Shown here one piece after another: positions 1 to 9,253 of a stretch of 64,000 nucleotides of DNA. The notes below the pieces were generated by a model. That model saw only the letters and a program-made list of their open reading frames with translations, had not been told where the DNA came from and did no database searches. Source of the DNA: Roseinatronobacter alkalisoli (GTDB lineage: Bacteria; Pseudomonadota; Alphaproteobacteria; Rhodobacterales; Rhodobacteraceae); contig NZ_JAQZSM010000018.1 in the NCBI RefSeq assembly GCF_028745735.1, positions 1-64,000 on the forward strand. The letters run 5' to 3'. The stretch's first letter is position 1; each line of letters starts with the position of its first letter. Position numbers and translations under genes: made by a program.

Positions 1-2
1 CA

Positions 3-95
3 ACAGGCTCCGTCCAATGGCTCTTCACCAGATACGGCCTCTCAACAAAAGGCATCATCGCTGCAGCCCAAAAAACGCTGCAGCGCAAAGGATAA
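3..95 (+). CDS. C-terminal end of a gene cut by the window edge (transketolase-like tail?)
   Basis: The reading frame is open from the first bases and ends at a TAA at 93-95, giving about 30 residues that finish with a run like QWLFTRYGLSTKGIIAAAQK. The pattern of a short helix with FGL/YGL followed by IIAAA resembles the end of transketolase C-terminal halves, but this is only an impression from a short piece. The next start codon follows three bases after the stop, so this gene was probably in an operon with the kinase remnant. Confidence 0.4.
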   Translation, partial: TGSVQWLFTRYGLSTKGIIAAAQKTLQRKG

Positions 96-98
96 GCA

Positions 99-131
99 AT
101 GCGCGTACTCGCAATCGATCAGGGGACCTGA
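99..131 (+). pseudogene. 5' stump of an FGGY-family carbohydrate kinase
   Basis: An ATG three bases after the preceding stop opens MRVLAIDQGT and then hits TGA at 129-131. LAIDQGT is the phosphate-1 motif at the extreme N-terminus of FGGY kinases (glycerol, xylulose and related kinases), where it is normally followed by TS or TT and nearly 500 more residues. The rest is missing and the convergent arsenite pump gene ends six bases later. The frame therefore looks cut by a recombination junction near base 128. Confidence 0.6.
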
Positions 132-136
132 CCGCA

Positions 137-1219
<1,083 letters not shown>

Positions 1220-1239
1220 GTGGTTATTCCTTCAGAAGT

Positions 1240-1339
1240 TCAGACAGTGCGCAAGGCGGTCGGCATGTTCAGCGACTGGTCTGCATCCGGGCCACAAATG
1301 CCGGTCGCGCAGCACATGGCAGGGTCATATGGGTGACAT
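1240..1339 (-). pseudogene. arsD: Vestigial arsD (arsenic metallochaperone), frameshifted and truncated
   Basis: Between arsR and the pump, the minus strand encodes YDPAMCCATGICGPDADQSL and then NMPTALRTV and a stop. This matches the start of ArsD, including the Cys-Cys-x4-Cys arsenic-binding triad. An ATG at 1339 (ATG TCA CCC) is out of frame with it by one base, and the remaining roughly 80 residues of ArsD are absent. A 25-residue peptide could still start at the ATG at 1317. ArsD normally hands As(III) to the ArsA ATPase, and no arsA is present, so decay is understandable. Confidence 0.7.
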
Positions 1340-1342
1340 GGA

Positions 1343-1729
1343 TCATTCCGCGCTCTCTTTCCCGGCATAGGCCTGAGGTGTGTAGCAGCAGGATGCCGCG
1401 TCATTCTGCGCGCCGCGTGCCGCAATAAGCCCGATAAGGGCGTGCAACGGTTCCAGAGCGCCGGGGTCCAGCGAATAGCAGATGCGCGGCCGCTCTATTG
1501 TGCCGACAACCAGACCTGATTCCTTCAGAATGCGCAGATGCTCTGACACAGTGGACTGCGCAAGCCCGATTTCGTCCACGATATCCCCCCCGATGCAGCC
1601 GGGCCGCGACAACAGAAATTCAATGATCCGCACGCGCGCAGGATGGGCCATGGCCTTGGCCAGCGCAGCCACCTGCGCGGCGTTGCGGGTATCGAAGCCG
1701 TGTGTCATATCCGGGTCTGGCATATTCAC
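1343..1729 (-). CDS. arsR: ArsR/SmtB-family arsenic-responsive repressor
   Basis: The protein has 128 residues with a winged-helix domain: the recognition helix region LAQSTVSEHLRILKESGLV lies at about 56-74 and a beta-wing IERPRICYSL follows. Cysteines at 45, 84 and a C-terminal pair at 114-115 are candidate As(III) ligands; C-terminal CC pairs occur in some ArsR types. It should repress its own promoter until arsenite binds. The pump gene lies downstream on the same strand, and an operator-like palindrome is directly upstream. Confidence 0.9.
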   Translation of the reverse strand: MNMPDPDMTHGFDTRNAAQVAALAKAMAHPARVRIIEFLLSRPGCIGGDIVDEIGLAQSTVSEHLRILKESGLVVGTIERPRICYSLDPGALEPLHALIGLIAARGAQNDAASCCYTPQAYAGKESAE

Positions 1730-1737
1730 GCATCCAT

Positions 1738-1775
1738 ATCGTCGTTCACCGATATATTAATCGTCAATCGACGAT
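1738..1775. promoter_or_regulatory. Candidate ArsR operator upstream of arsR
   Basis: ATCGTCG at 1738-1744 is mirrored by CGACGAT at 1769-1775. A tighter palindrome, ATCGTC-AATC-GACGAT, fills 1760-1775. The site is 10-45 bases upstream of the arsR start in an AT-rich interval, as expected for autoregulation. The assignment is inferred from position and symmetry only. Confidence 0.55.
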
Positions 1776-1802
1776 GCAAGGAGAATACACAACCCCGGCA
1801 GT

Positions 1803-2555
1803 TCAGCCCGGCAGTGTGATGACGATGGCACCGCGACGGGTTGCCACGACCGTATGTTCATACTGGACGACCGGGGCTGGCGGTTCGCTGAAAAGCGTCC
1901 ATGCGTCATCTTTGCCTGACATCGCCCACATTCCGCCGCGCGACAGGAATGGCTCTACCGTCAGCACGAGGCCGTCATGCATGCGTCGCTTGTCGCCTTT
2001 GGTTGGCCAGGTCGCAACTTCCTCGGGGTATTCGTGCAGGGCCTTGCCCACACCATGGCTGGCAAGGTTCCGAATCAGCGTGTAGCCGCGCTTCGATGCG
2101 AACTTGCCAATAGCGTTGCCGATGTCGGCCAATGGCTTGTCATGGCCGACCTGCGCGATGCCGATCTGCATTGCGCGCTTGCCATCCCGGCACAGCCGGA
2201 CCAGCGAGGGGCAGACTGCGCCAAGGCCGAAGGTTGCCCCGGTATCGGCAAAATATCCGTTCAGCGAGGCCGAGACATCGATATTAACCAGATCGCCCGA
2301 TGCAAGCTTGCGGTCGCCGGGGATGCCATGCGCGATCTCTTCGTTGACACTGATGCAGGTGGTGCCCGGAAAATCATAGGTTGCCTGAGGCGCAGATACG
2401 GCGCCCGCCTGCTCCAGCAACTTGCGGCCGATCCCGTCAAGTTCGCGTGTTGTCATGCCAGGCTCCATCGCCGCAGCCATGGTATGCATGGTGTTGGCAA
2501 CGATACGACCAATCTTTTTCAGGCCATCCAACTCGTCTTGATGCGTGATTGTCAT
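1803..2555 (-). CDS. map: Type I methionyl aminopeptidase
   Basis: This cytosolic 250-residue protein is of normal length for type I MetAP, which removes the initiator methionine from nascent proteins. All expected residues are visible: substrate His76 (AHGIPGD), and metal ligands Asp93, Asp104, His167, Glu201 and Glu233. It sits 130 bases downstream of a catabolic operon on the same strand, which is not the usual map context next to secY or rpsB. It is therefore probably a second, paralogous copy. Its link to the neighbouring pathway is unknown. Confidence 0.92.
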   Translation of the reverse strand: MTITHQDELDGLKKIGRIVANTMHTMAAAMEPGMTTRELDGIGRKLLEQAGAVSAPQATYDFPGTTCISVNEEIAHGIPGDRKLASGDLVNIDVSASLNGYFADTGATFGLGAVCPSLVRLCRDGKRAMQIGIAQVGHDKPLADIGNAIGKFASKRGYTLIRNLASHGVGKALHEYPEEVATWPTKGDKRRMHDGLVLTVEPFLSRGGMWAMSGKDDAWTLFSEPPAPVVQYEHTVVATRRGAIVITLPG

Positions 2556-2685
2556 TCAGGCTCTCTTCAGAAATGCGGTGGGGCAATCCCATAGCATATA
2601 ACACCAGAAGTCCGCTTTGTCCGCACGCCCGCCGGTCGGATGGCGCAAAACTGCGGCCATAATATGCTGGACGGCAACTGCGCAG

Positions 2686-3618
2686 TCAGAAACCGACGCG
2701 ATCGCCCCCCTTCAGGCCCAGTATTTCGCGGGCTTCATCCGGGCTGGCGATTTCATTGCCCAGTTCTTCGACAATGCGCCGGATTTTGGTGACCTGTTGC
2801 GCGTTGGACTCCGCCAGTTTGCCCCGGGTTATGAACAGGCTGTCTTCCAGCCCCACGCGGACATGGCCGCCCATCTGGCTGGCGGTGGTCGCCATCGGAA
2901 TCTGTGACGCCCCCGCCGCCAGCACCGACCAGCGGTAATCATCGCCGAACAGCTTGTCAGCGGTACGCTTCATGAATACCAGATTTTCGACATCCGCGCC
3001 GATCCCGCCCAGAATACCCAGCACGAACTGAATGAAGACGGGCGCTTTGAACAGGCCGGTATCCATGCAGAATTTCAGGTTATAGAGATGGCTGATATCA
3101 TAGCATTCATGCTCGAACTTCGTGCCATGCGGTGCAAGGCTGGTCGCGGCCTCCCTGATATCGCGGAAGGTGTTGCGGAAAATGCTGGCTTCGGAATTTT
3201 CGACATAGGTCTTCTCCCAGTCGAATTTCCATTCGCTGTAGCGCGCGGCCAGCGGGTGGAAGCTGAAATTCATCGACCCCATATTCATTGAGCACATCTC
3301 GGGCGAAAAGGTCATGGCTGGCCTGATCCTGTCCTGAATAGACAGGCTGAGCGAGCCGCCGGTGGAAATGTTTACCACCGCGTCGGACGCTTGCCTGATG
3401 CGGGCAAGGAAGGGCGCAAAATCGACTGGGTCCACCGATGGTGCCCCGTTTTCGGGATTGCGCGCATGCAGGTGCAGGATCGAAGCGCCAGCCTCGGATG
3501 CGGCAAGCGCCTGTCCGGCAATTTGCTCGCAAGTCCATGGCAGGGCATCCGACATTGTCGGCGTATGGATTGCCCCGGTAATGGCGCAGGTGATGATGGT
3601 ACGCGGCTTTCGGGCCAT
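2686..3618 (-). CDS. BKACE (DUF849) beta-keto acid cleavage enzyme
   Basis: The protein has 310 residues. The family condenses a beta-keto acid with acetyl-CoA (or another acyl-CoA) to give acetoacetate and a new CoA thioester, using a zinc ion. The zinc-binding HLHAR motif lies at residues 49-53, with GGHVRVGLEDS near 250-260 as the second conserved block. Known members act on 3-keto-5-aminohexanoate or dehydrocarnitine. The substrate here is unknown. Its neighbours include a hydroxyacyl-dehydrogenase-like protein, which would be the natural producer of a beta-keto acid. It is one base downstream of livM, so it is in the operon. Confidence 0.9.
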   Translation of the reverse strand: MARKPRTIITCAITGAIHTPTMSDALPWTCEQIAGQALAASEAGASILHLHARNPENGAPSVDPVDFAPFLARIRQASDAVVNISTGGSLSLSIQDRIRPAMTFSPEMCSMNMGSMNFSFHPLAARYSEWKFDWEKTYVENSEASIFRNTFRDIREAATSLAPHGTKFEHECYDISHLYNLKFCMDTGLFKAPVFIQFVLGILGGIGADVENLVFMKRTADKLFGDDYRWSVLAAGASQIPMATTASQMGGHVRVGLEDSLFITRGKLAESNAQQVTKIRRIVEELGNEIASPDEAREILGLKGGDRVGF

Positions 3619-3619
3619 G

Positions 3620-4639
3620 TCAGTGTCCTTTCTCGTTCAGGCCTGCCACCCGTCGGCTGAGCGGAAATATCTCCAGTCCCCATCGATCGCGCACCAACCC
3701 CCACAATCCGCGCGGTGCCCAGAGCATTACGGCAATCGCCACCAGTCCCAGCGCAATCAGATAGATCGTGCCCAGATCCGCCAGCGTCTGGCGCAGCGCA
3801 AAAAAGACCAGCGTGCCTATGATGGGCCCTTCGATTGTGCCAAGACCGCCGATGACGACAATGAAGATCACAAACGCCGTCCAGTCATTGACCGAAAAGG
3901 CGGCATCGGGCGAAATCCGCAGCTTTTGCAGGAAGATCAGCGCGCCGATCAATGTGGTTAACGCACCCACTGCGACATAGACGGTGAATTTCGTGCGCCA
4001 GACATCAATACCCAGTGACCGCGCAGCCAGTTCGTTGTCGCGGATCGCCGTCAGCGCAACACCATTGCGCGACCGCAGGAACAGCACCACCACACCGATG
4101 ACCAGAGCTGCCGCCCCCAACGCCAGCCACCAGGCCATGGCCTCGCGCATCCAGCGATCGTCGGACAAGGCGCGCACCACGGCAGGCGGCAACGAAATGC
4201 CCGACCCGCCCCCGAGTGCCGACACCTGCGCAAAGGTCAGACGGAACACTTCCGCCAGAACCCATGATCCGATGGCGAAATAGGCACCACGAAGCCGGAA
4301 CAGCAGGACCGCCGCAGTGGCCGACATTCCCGCACCCACCAGCATCAGCAGCGGCAGTGCTGCCAGCGGGTGGACACCCGCCAGAAGCGTGAGAGCGAAG
4401 AAAACATAGGCCCCCAGCCCGACATAGGCCTGCTGCCCGACAGAAACCAACCCCGCATACCCGGCAAGCAGGTTCCACAGCGTGGCCAATGACATATAAA
4501 GCGCAATTTCACCCATCAGGCGCAGATCTGCCCGCCCCGCCCACCAGGGCGCAGCCGTCAGCAGCACCAGTGCCGGCATCAACAGGATCAGTGTGGTCAG
4601 CGACAACCGGGTCTGACGGGTGACATGCAACGCGTTCAT
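3620..4639 (-). CDS. livM: Branched-chain amino acid-type ABC transporter permease LivM
   Basis: This inner-membrane permease has 339 residues and many hydrophobic segments. GVALTAIRDNELAARSLGID is the typical cytoplasmic coupling loop of LivM, and GGLGTIEGPIIGT lies in the C-terminal half. The chosen ATG at 4639 overlaps the livH stop as ATGA. A longer frame upstream is a shadow inside livH. It pairs with LivH and with LivG/LivF. The real substrate may be any small carboxylate or amide; Liv-type systems are not restricted to amino acids. Confidence 0.9.
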   Translation of the reverse strand: MNALHVTRQTRLSLTTLILLMPALVLLTAAPWWAGRADLRLMGEIALYMSLATLWNLLAGYAGLVSVGQQAYVGLGAYVFFALTLLAGVHPLAALPLLMLVGAGMSATAAVLLFRLRGAYFAIGSWVLAEVFRLTFAQVSALGGGSGISLPPAVVRALSDDRWMREAMAWWLALGAAALVIGVVVLFLRSRNGVALTAIRDNELAARSLGIDVWRTKFTVYVAVGALTTLIGALIFLQKLRISPDAAFSVNDWTAFVIFIVVIGGLGTIEGPIIGTLVFFALRQTLADLGTIYLIALGLVAIAVMLWAPRGLWGLVRDRWGLEIFPLSRRVAGLNEKGH

Positions 4640-5499
4640 TCTTCTCTCCTTGGAAACAGGCCACGCGGCCGCACCGCGAGTATCGCCAGAAACACCAGAT
4701 GACCGGCCAGCACCTGAAAACCAGGATGGATCGTGGCGCCGACGGTCTGCGCGACACCCAGGATCACCCCGCCCGCCAGCGTGCCCCATAGATTGCCAAG
4801 CCCGCCGATGATCACGGCCTCGAACCCATAGATCAGCCGCGCGCTGCCGCCAGCCGGGTCAAACGCTGTGCGGATGCCCAGAAACACCCCCGCCAGCGCC
4901 GTGACCGCAAGACACAGCGCCATCGCCATCGCGAACACATGCGCCCGGTTCAACCCCATAAGCTGCGCAATGTCCTGCCGGTCTGACGTAGCGCGGAATG
5001 CCCGGCCCAGAGCAGTGCGATAGAACATCCATTGCAGCGCTCCGATCACCGCCACCGCGCAGGCAAAGACCAGCAGCGGCATGACCCCCAGCACCAGCGG
5101 CCCGGCCTGCACCGATGCCGTTTCAATCCAGCCTGCATCCAGTTTCTGCGGATCGGCGGAATAGCCCGTCAGCAGCGCGTTCTGAATAATGACCGACAGG
5201 CCGAATGTCACCAGAAGCGGCGGCAGGATATCCTCGCCCATGGCGCGATTAAGGATCAGCCGTTGCAGGGCGTAGCCGAACAGCGCCATCCCGGGGACCA
5301 CCAGCACCAGCGCCAGCAGCGGATGCAGACCCAGTGCAAGCGTCACGGTAAGGGCGACATAGGCCGAAAGCACGATAAGGTCGCCATGGGCGATATTGAC
5401 CAGCCGCATGATGCCGAAAATCAGGCTGAGCCCCGCCGCGAACAGCGCGTAAAGCCCCCCCAGCAGGACACCTTGGGCAATGGCGTTGATCCACTCCAT
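4636..5499 (-). CDS. livH: Branched-chain amino acid-type ABC transporter permease LivH
   Basis: This 287-residue membrane protein begins MEWINAIAQGVLLGGLYALF and contains NIAHGDLIVL near residue 35 and GRAFRATSDRQDIAQLMG as the coupling loop. GGLGNLWGTLAGG is near 234. All are typical of LivH. It forms the heteromeric channel with LivM. The gene starts three bases after livF and overlaps livM by four bases. Confidence 0.9.
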   Translation of the reverse strand: MEWINAIAQGVLLGGLYALFAAGLSLIFGIMRLVNIAHGDLIVLSAYVALTVTLALGLHPLLALVLVVPGMALFGYALQRLILNRAMGEDILPPLLVTFGLSVIIQNALLTGYSADPQKLDAGWIETASVQAGPLVLGVMPLLVFACAVAVIGALQWMFYRTALGRAFRATSDRQDIAQLMGLNRAHVFAMAMALCLAVTALAGVFLGIRTAFDPAGGSARLIYGFEAVIIGGLGNLWGTLAGGVILGVAQTVGATIHPGFQVLAGHLVFLAILAVRPRGLFPRREE

Positions 5500-5502
5500 C
5501 CG

Positions 5503-6216
5503 TCAGACTCCGAAATAGGCGCGCGCGATAGCGTCGCGTGTGACATCCACTGATGGCCCGGTCAGGGCCACGCGCCCTTCCTGCAGGCAGTAAATCCGGT
5601 GCGAAACCGAAAGCGCCCTGGTAATGTCCTGCTCTACGATGATCGCGGTCAGCCCTTCGGCCACGATAGCGGGCAGGGCGTCATAGATCTGGCGAATAAC
5701 GACAGGCGCCAGCCCCAGGCTTATTTCGTCCATCAGAATAAGCTCCGGGTTGGCCATCAGCGCGCGGCCGATGGCAACCATCTGTTGTTGTCCGCCCGAC
5801 AGCGCATTGGCAGGAAAATGGCGGCGTTCGCGCAGGATGGGAAACAGGGTCTGCACCCGTTCAAGTGTCCACGGCCCGCGACGCCCCAGTTGCCCGCCGA
5901 TGATCAGGTTCTCCTCGACCGTCAGGGAATCGAACAGAAGCCGCCCCTCTGGTACCATCGCGATACCCAGCGCCGCGATCTGGTCAGCGCGCAAGGCGCC
6001 GATGGGGCGCCCCTGCCAGAGGATCGCGCCGGAACGGCTGCGCAGCAGTCCGGCCACCGCGCGCAGCAATGTGGTCTTGCCCGCGCCATTGGCCCCGATC
6101 AGCGCCAGCACCTCGCCCGCGGTGACCTGCATGGTCACGCCATGTAGCGCCTGAAAATCGCCGTAATGGGCATCAAGTGCATCAATATTCAGAACGGGGT
6201 CAGGCATCGGCATCAA
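5503..6216 (-). CDS. livF: ABC transporter ATP-binding protein LivF
   Basis: The 237-residue ATPase has a Walker A motif GANGAGKTT near residue 40, signature LSGGQQQ near 139 and Walker B LILMDE near 159. The short length and the terminal GPSVDV...AYFGV segment are typical of LivF. It powers the LivHM channel from the cytosolic face. The gene overlaps livG by 17 bases. Confidence 0.9.
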   Translation of the reverse strand: MMPMPDPVLNIDALDAHYGDFQALHGVTMQVTAGEVLALIGANGAGKTTLLRAVAGLLRSRSGAILWQGRPIGALRADQIAALGIAMVPEGRLLFDSLTVEENLIIGGQLGRRGPWTLERVQTLFPILRERRHFPANALSGGQQQMVAIGRALMANPELILMDEISLGLAPVVIRQIYDALPAIVAEGLTAIIVEQDITRALSVSHRIYCLQEGRVALTGPSVDVTRDAIARAYFGV

Positions 6217-6928
6217 TCCCCAGATAAATTTCGCGCACCTCGGGGCTTTGCATGATGGCCTGTGGCGCGCCCTCCGCGATCTTGCGCCCGAAATCGATCA
6301 CGATCAGCCGGTCCACCAGCGCAATCAGCGCATGCACGACATGTTCGATCCAGACGATGGACACCCCGGTGGCACGCACATCCCGGATGGTATCAATCAG
6401 CGCGTGGCATTCGTGTTCACTCAACCCGCCCGCGATTTCGTCCAGCAGCAGCACGCGCGGCTTCGCACAAAGCGCGCGCGCCAGCTCCAGCCGCTTGCGC
6501 TCCAGTAGTGTAAGGCCCCCGGCACGGGCATTGGCACGGTGCAGCAAGCCGGTGCGGGCAAGTATATCAAGGCACATCGCATCAGCCCCCGGGCCGGACA
6601 GCCCGGCACCCTGTGTTGCGGCGACGAAAGCATTTTCGAACACCGTCATATGCGCAAACGGCTGCGGCACCTGAAAGCTGCGGGCGATCCCCGCCCGGCA
6701 CCGGCGCGGGGCCGTCCAGTCAGTGATATCCTGCCCGGACAGACGGATGCGCCCGGCATCTGCCCTGATTGTGCCGGTAACCAGATTGAACATACTGGTC
6801 TTTCCTGCGCCGTTCGGGCCCAGAACACCCAGCGCCTCGCCTTTGGCCAATGACCAGGATTGCGCTTCGGCCACCACGACAGCGCCAAACGCCTTGCTTA
6901 CGTTGTCCATCTCCAGGATCGGTTGCAT
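6200..6928 (-). CDS. livG: ABC transporter ATP-binding protein LivG
   Basis: The ATPase has 242 residues. It shows Walker A GPNGAGKTS near residue 36, RSFQVPQPFAHMTVFENAFVA typical of LivG, LTLLERKRLELARAL in the signature region (a degenerate signature, as is common in LivG), and Walker B LLLDEIAGGL. GGAG precedes the ATG by a suitable distance. It lies 56 bases downstream of the binding-protein gene. Confidence 0.9.
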   Translation of the reverse strand: MQPILEMDNVSKAFGAVVVAEAQSWSLAKGEALGVLGPNGAGKTSMFNLVTGTIRADAGRIRLSGQDITDWTAPRRCRAGIARSFQVPQPFAHMTVFENAFVAATQGAGLSGPGADAMCLDILARTGLLHRANARAGGLTLLERKRLELARALCAKPRVLLLDEIAGGLSEHECHALIDTIRDVRATGVSIVWIEHVVHALIALVDRLIVIDFGRKIAEGAPQAIMQSPEVREIYLGIDADA

Positions 6929-6984
6929 GCGGTACTCCGGCCTTGGTGAACCGCCCGGCCCCGATGGCCGGGCAGCAGTTGACG

Positions 6985-8250
6985 TCAGAGCAGTTGCAGC
7001 GCCCCGGTCAGCGGGATCTGCGGCGCGGTGGCGTTGGCGACGATCTTCAGGTCAATCCCGTCCCCGTCACGCTGCCACTGCCCGGCAACAAGGGGGGTCT
7101 TGGTCACGTTCGGAACCGGGCCGGTTGCCCAGTTCACCGGGCCGACGATCGTGTTCAGATCAGTGCCCCTGATCGCGGCAAGAATGGCATCCGGGTCATC
7201 CAGATCCGCAGCGCGCGCGACCACATCGGCCACCACCTCGAACAGCGCGTGTTTGAACCCGATGGGCTGTGTCCAGGGCCGCCCGGTGGCAGCGGTAAAG
7301 CCGCCCGCCAGTTCCCCCGCCGTGACACCCGTCAACGACGAAGCGAACGGATGATCCGGCGACCACCAGACTTCGGATGACAGGCCAGGCCCACGCTCAC
7401 CCAAGCCCTGAATGACGGATGGAAACAACAGCGCCTTGCCGATGGTGACGATCTTCGGGTGGAAGCCCTGCTGCGCGGCCTGCGCCCAGAAGGTGCCGAA
7501 ATCGGGCGGAATCATGTTGCCGGTCACAATCTCGCAGCCAGCGGCTTTGAATGCGTTGATGTAGTTCGAAAAATCATCGGAAAGCGGCTGATAGCGGCCC
7601 GGATCGGTCAGCGTGTAACCCGCCGCAGCCAGTGGTGTGGGCAGCCCCAGTTCAGGATGGCCCCAGGCATTGCCGTCTGCATCATTGGGAAACAGCCCGC
7701 CCACCGTCTTTGTTACCCCGGCGGCATCCCACATCGACAGGAATGCACCGATCACATCTTCAAGGCCCCAGAAGAAATGAAATGTGTTGCGAAACCCCTC
7801 TGCGGGATTGCCGCCGCGCCCGAAGAAATAGGGCTGCCACGGACAATCGGTGGTGATGCAGGGCACATCATTGATCTCGGCCTGATCGGACACCGGGTTG
7901 ACCGTGTCCGGGGTCGAAGCTGCGACGATGATGTCAACCTCGTCTGACAGGATCAGTTCGCTGGTCACTTCAGAGGCGCGGTTGGGGTTGGACTGGCTGT
8001 CCTTGGAGATGATCTGGATCTGCCAGCCGCGCCCGTTGTTCTCAACCCCGCCTGCGAAACGTTCGGCAAGCCCTGCCAGAATATGCTCATCAGCCTCTGC
8101 AAACCCCGCCAGCGGGCCGGTGCGCGGACTGACATGGCCCACTTTCAGCACCGGTGTGCGGGCATAGGCACGGGTGCCGCGCAAAATGGCCGGTGCGGCC
8201 AGAAGGGTGGTGCTGCCTGTAAGAAAAAGTCTTCTGCTCAGTGTCTTCAT
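6985..8250 (-). CDS. Liv-type periplasmic substrate-binding protein, Tat-exported
   Basis: This 421-residue protein belongs to the leucine-binding (type I periplasmic) fold. The N-terminus SRRLFLTGS at residues 5-13, followed by a hydrophobic stretch ending at ARA/AYA near 30, is a twin-arginine signal, so it is likely exported folded. It captures the substrate for LivHMGF. The sequence is longer than typical LivJ (about 370). Amide-binding relatives (urea, short amides, aromatics) are of this larger type, so the ligand cannot be named. Confidence 0.85.
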   Translation of the reverse strand: MKTLSRRLFLTGSTTLLAAPAILRGTRAYARTPVLKVGHVSPRTGPLAGFAEADEHILAGLAERFAGGVENNGRGWQIQIISKDSQSNPNRASEVTSELILSDEVDIIVAASTPDTVNPVSDQAEINDVPCITTDCPWQPYFFGRGGNPAEGFRNTFHFFWGLEDVIGAFLSMWDAAGVTKTVGGLFPNDADGNAWGHPELGLPTPLAAAGYTLTDPGRYQPLSDDFSNYINAFKAAGCEIVTGNMIPPDFGTFWAQAAQQGFHPKIVTIGKALLFPSVIQGLGERGPGLSSEVWWSPDHPFASSLTGVTAGELAGGFTAATGRPWTQPIGFKHALFEVVADVVARAADLDDPDAILAAIRGTDLNTIVGPVNWATGPVPNVTKTPLVAGQWQRDGDGIDLKIVANATAPQIPLTGALQLL

Positions 8251-8319
8251 GGTCTCGTCCTCCCCGGTTCGAGATGTGTGAAGCTTTGTGCGAACGCACG
8301 CCCCGGACGGCGCCGCGCC

Positions 8320-9249
8320 TCAGTCCTTGTCCAGTATTCCTTCCAGCCTGCGCAAATGGGTGGTGACCCGGTTGCGAACCCTGGCGGCCTCCTCTGGGGT
8401 CCATTTGCGGAACCCCGCGCCGGTCTTCATGCCCAGCTTGCCGTCGGCGACCAGTTGCTGAAGATAAGGCGAGGGGGCCTGCCGGTGTTCCAGATCGGCC
8501 AGAACCGTGTTGTGGATATCAAGCGTCAGATCAGTGCCCACAAGATCGGCGTTTTCCAGTGGCCCCAGTACCGACAGCCGCCGCCCGAAACAGGATTTCA
8601 CCACCGTATCGACCGATTCCGCGTCACAGATGCCACGTTCGACAAGGCTGATCGCCTCGCGCCAGAGCGCGTGCTGCAGGCGATTGCCGATGAAACCGGG
8701 CACGTCTTTTTCCACCCGCACCGGCGTTTTGCCCAAATCAGTCAGCAGACCGACCATGGCATCCATGCTGTGGGTGGTGGTCCATTCGGTACGGATCACC
8801 TCAACCAGCGGAATCATGTGGGGCGGGTTCCACCAATGGGTTCCCAGCGCCCTGCCCCGCAGCCGAAGGTTCTGCATGATCCGGGTTATCGGCATCACGC
8901 TGGTGTTCGATGCCAGAATGCAGGAGTCTGACGCATGCGCTTCTATCTCCGCAAAGATCGCCTGTTTCAGCGCCAGCTTTTCCGGCGCTGCCTCGAACAC
9001 GACGGCAGCGTCACACACTGCGGCGGGCACTGTATCGGTAATTGCGATCTTCGCCAGAATTCCGGCAATGCGCCCCTCATCTTCGCCCATCAGCCGCAGG
9101 CTGTCGGAAATACGCTGCGGAGCGCTGGCGCGGGCTTGCGGCAGGGGGTCGGTCAGCGCGACACGCCAGCCCGCGCGCGCCAGTGTAAGCGCAATGCCGT
9201 GCCCCATCAGCCCTGCACCTATCACCGCCGTTTGCTGGTTGCTGTGCAT
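8320..9249 (-). CDS. 3-hydroxyacyl-CoA dehydrogenase family protein
   Basis: The protein has 309 residues. The N-terminal Rossmann motif is VIGAGLMGHGIA (9-20), followed by FEAAPEKLALKQAIFAEIE and the catalytic region with SNTSVMPIT and GTHWWNPPHMIPLVEVI. Family members oxidise a 3-hydroxy group to a 3-keto group with NAD. The WWNPP version differs from the FFNPV of fatty-acid enzymes and recalls enzymes acting on free hydroxy acids such as carnitine or gulonate. Start at 9249 chosen, since the frame upstream lies within the SDR gene. The product would be a substrate for the BKACE in the same operon. Confidence 0.85.
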   Translation of the reverse strand: MHSNQQTAVIGAGLMGHGIALTLARAGWRVALTDPLPQARASAPQRISDSLRLMGEDEGRIAGILAKIAITDTVPAAVCDAAVVFEAAPEKLALKQAIFAEIEAHASDSCILASNTSVMPITRIMQNLRLRGRALGTHWWNPPHMIPLVEVIRTEWTTTHSMDAMVGLLTDLGKTPVRVEKDVPGFIGNRLQHALWREAISLVERGICDAESVDTVVKSCFGRRLSVLGPLENADLVGTDLTLDIHNTVLADLEHRQAPSPYLQQLVADGKLGMKTGAGFRKWTPEEAARVRNRVTTHLRRLEGILDKD

Positions 9250-9253
9250 ATCC

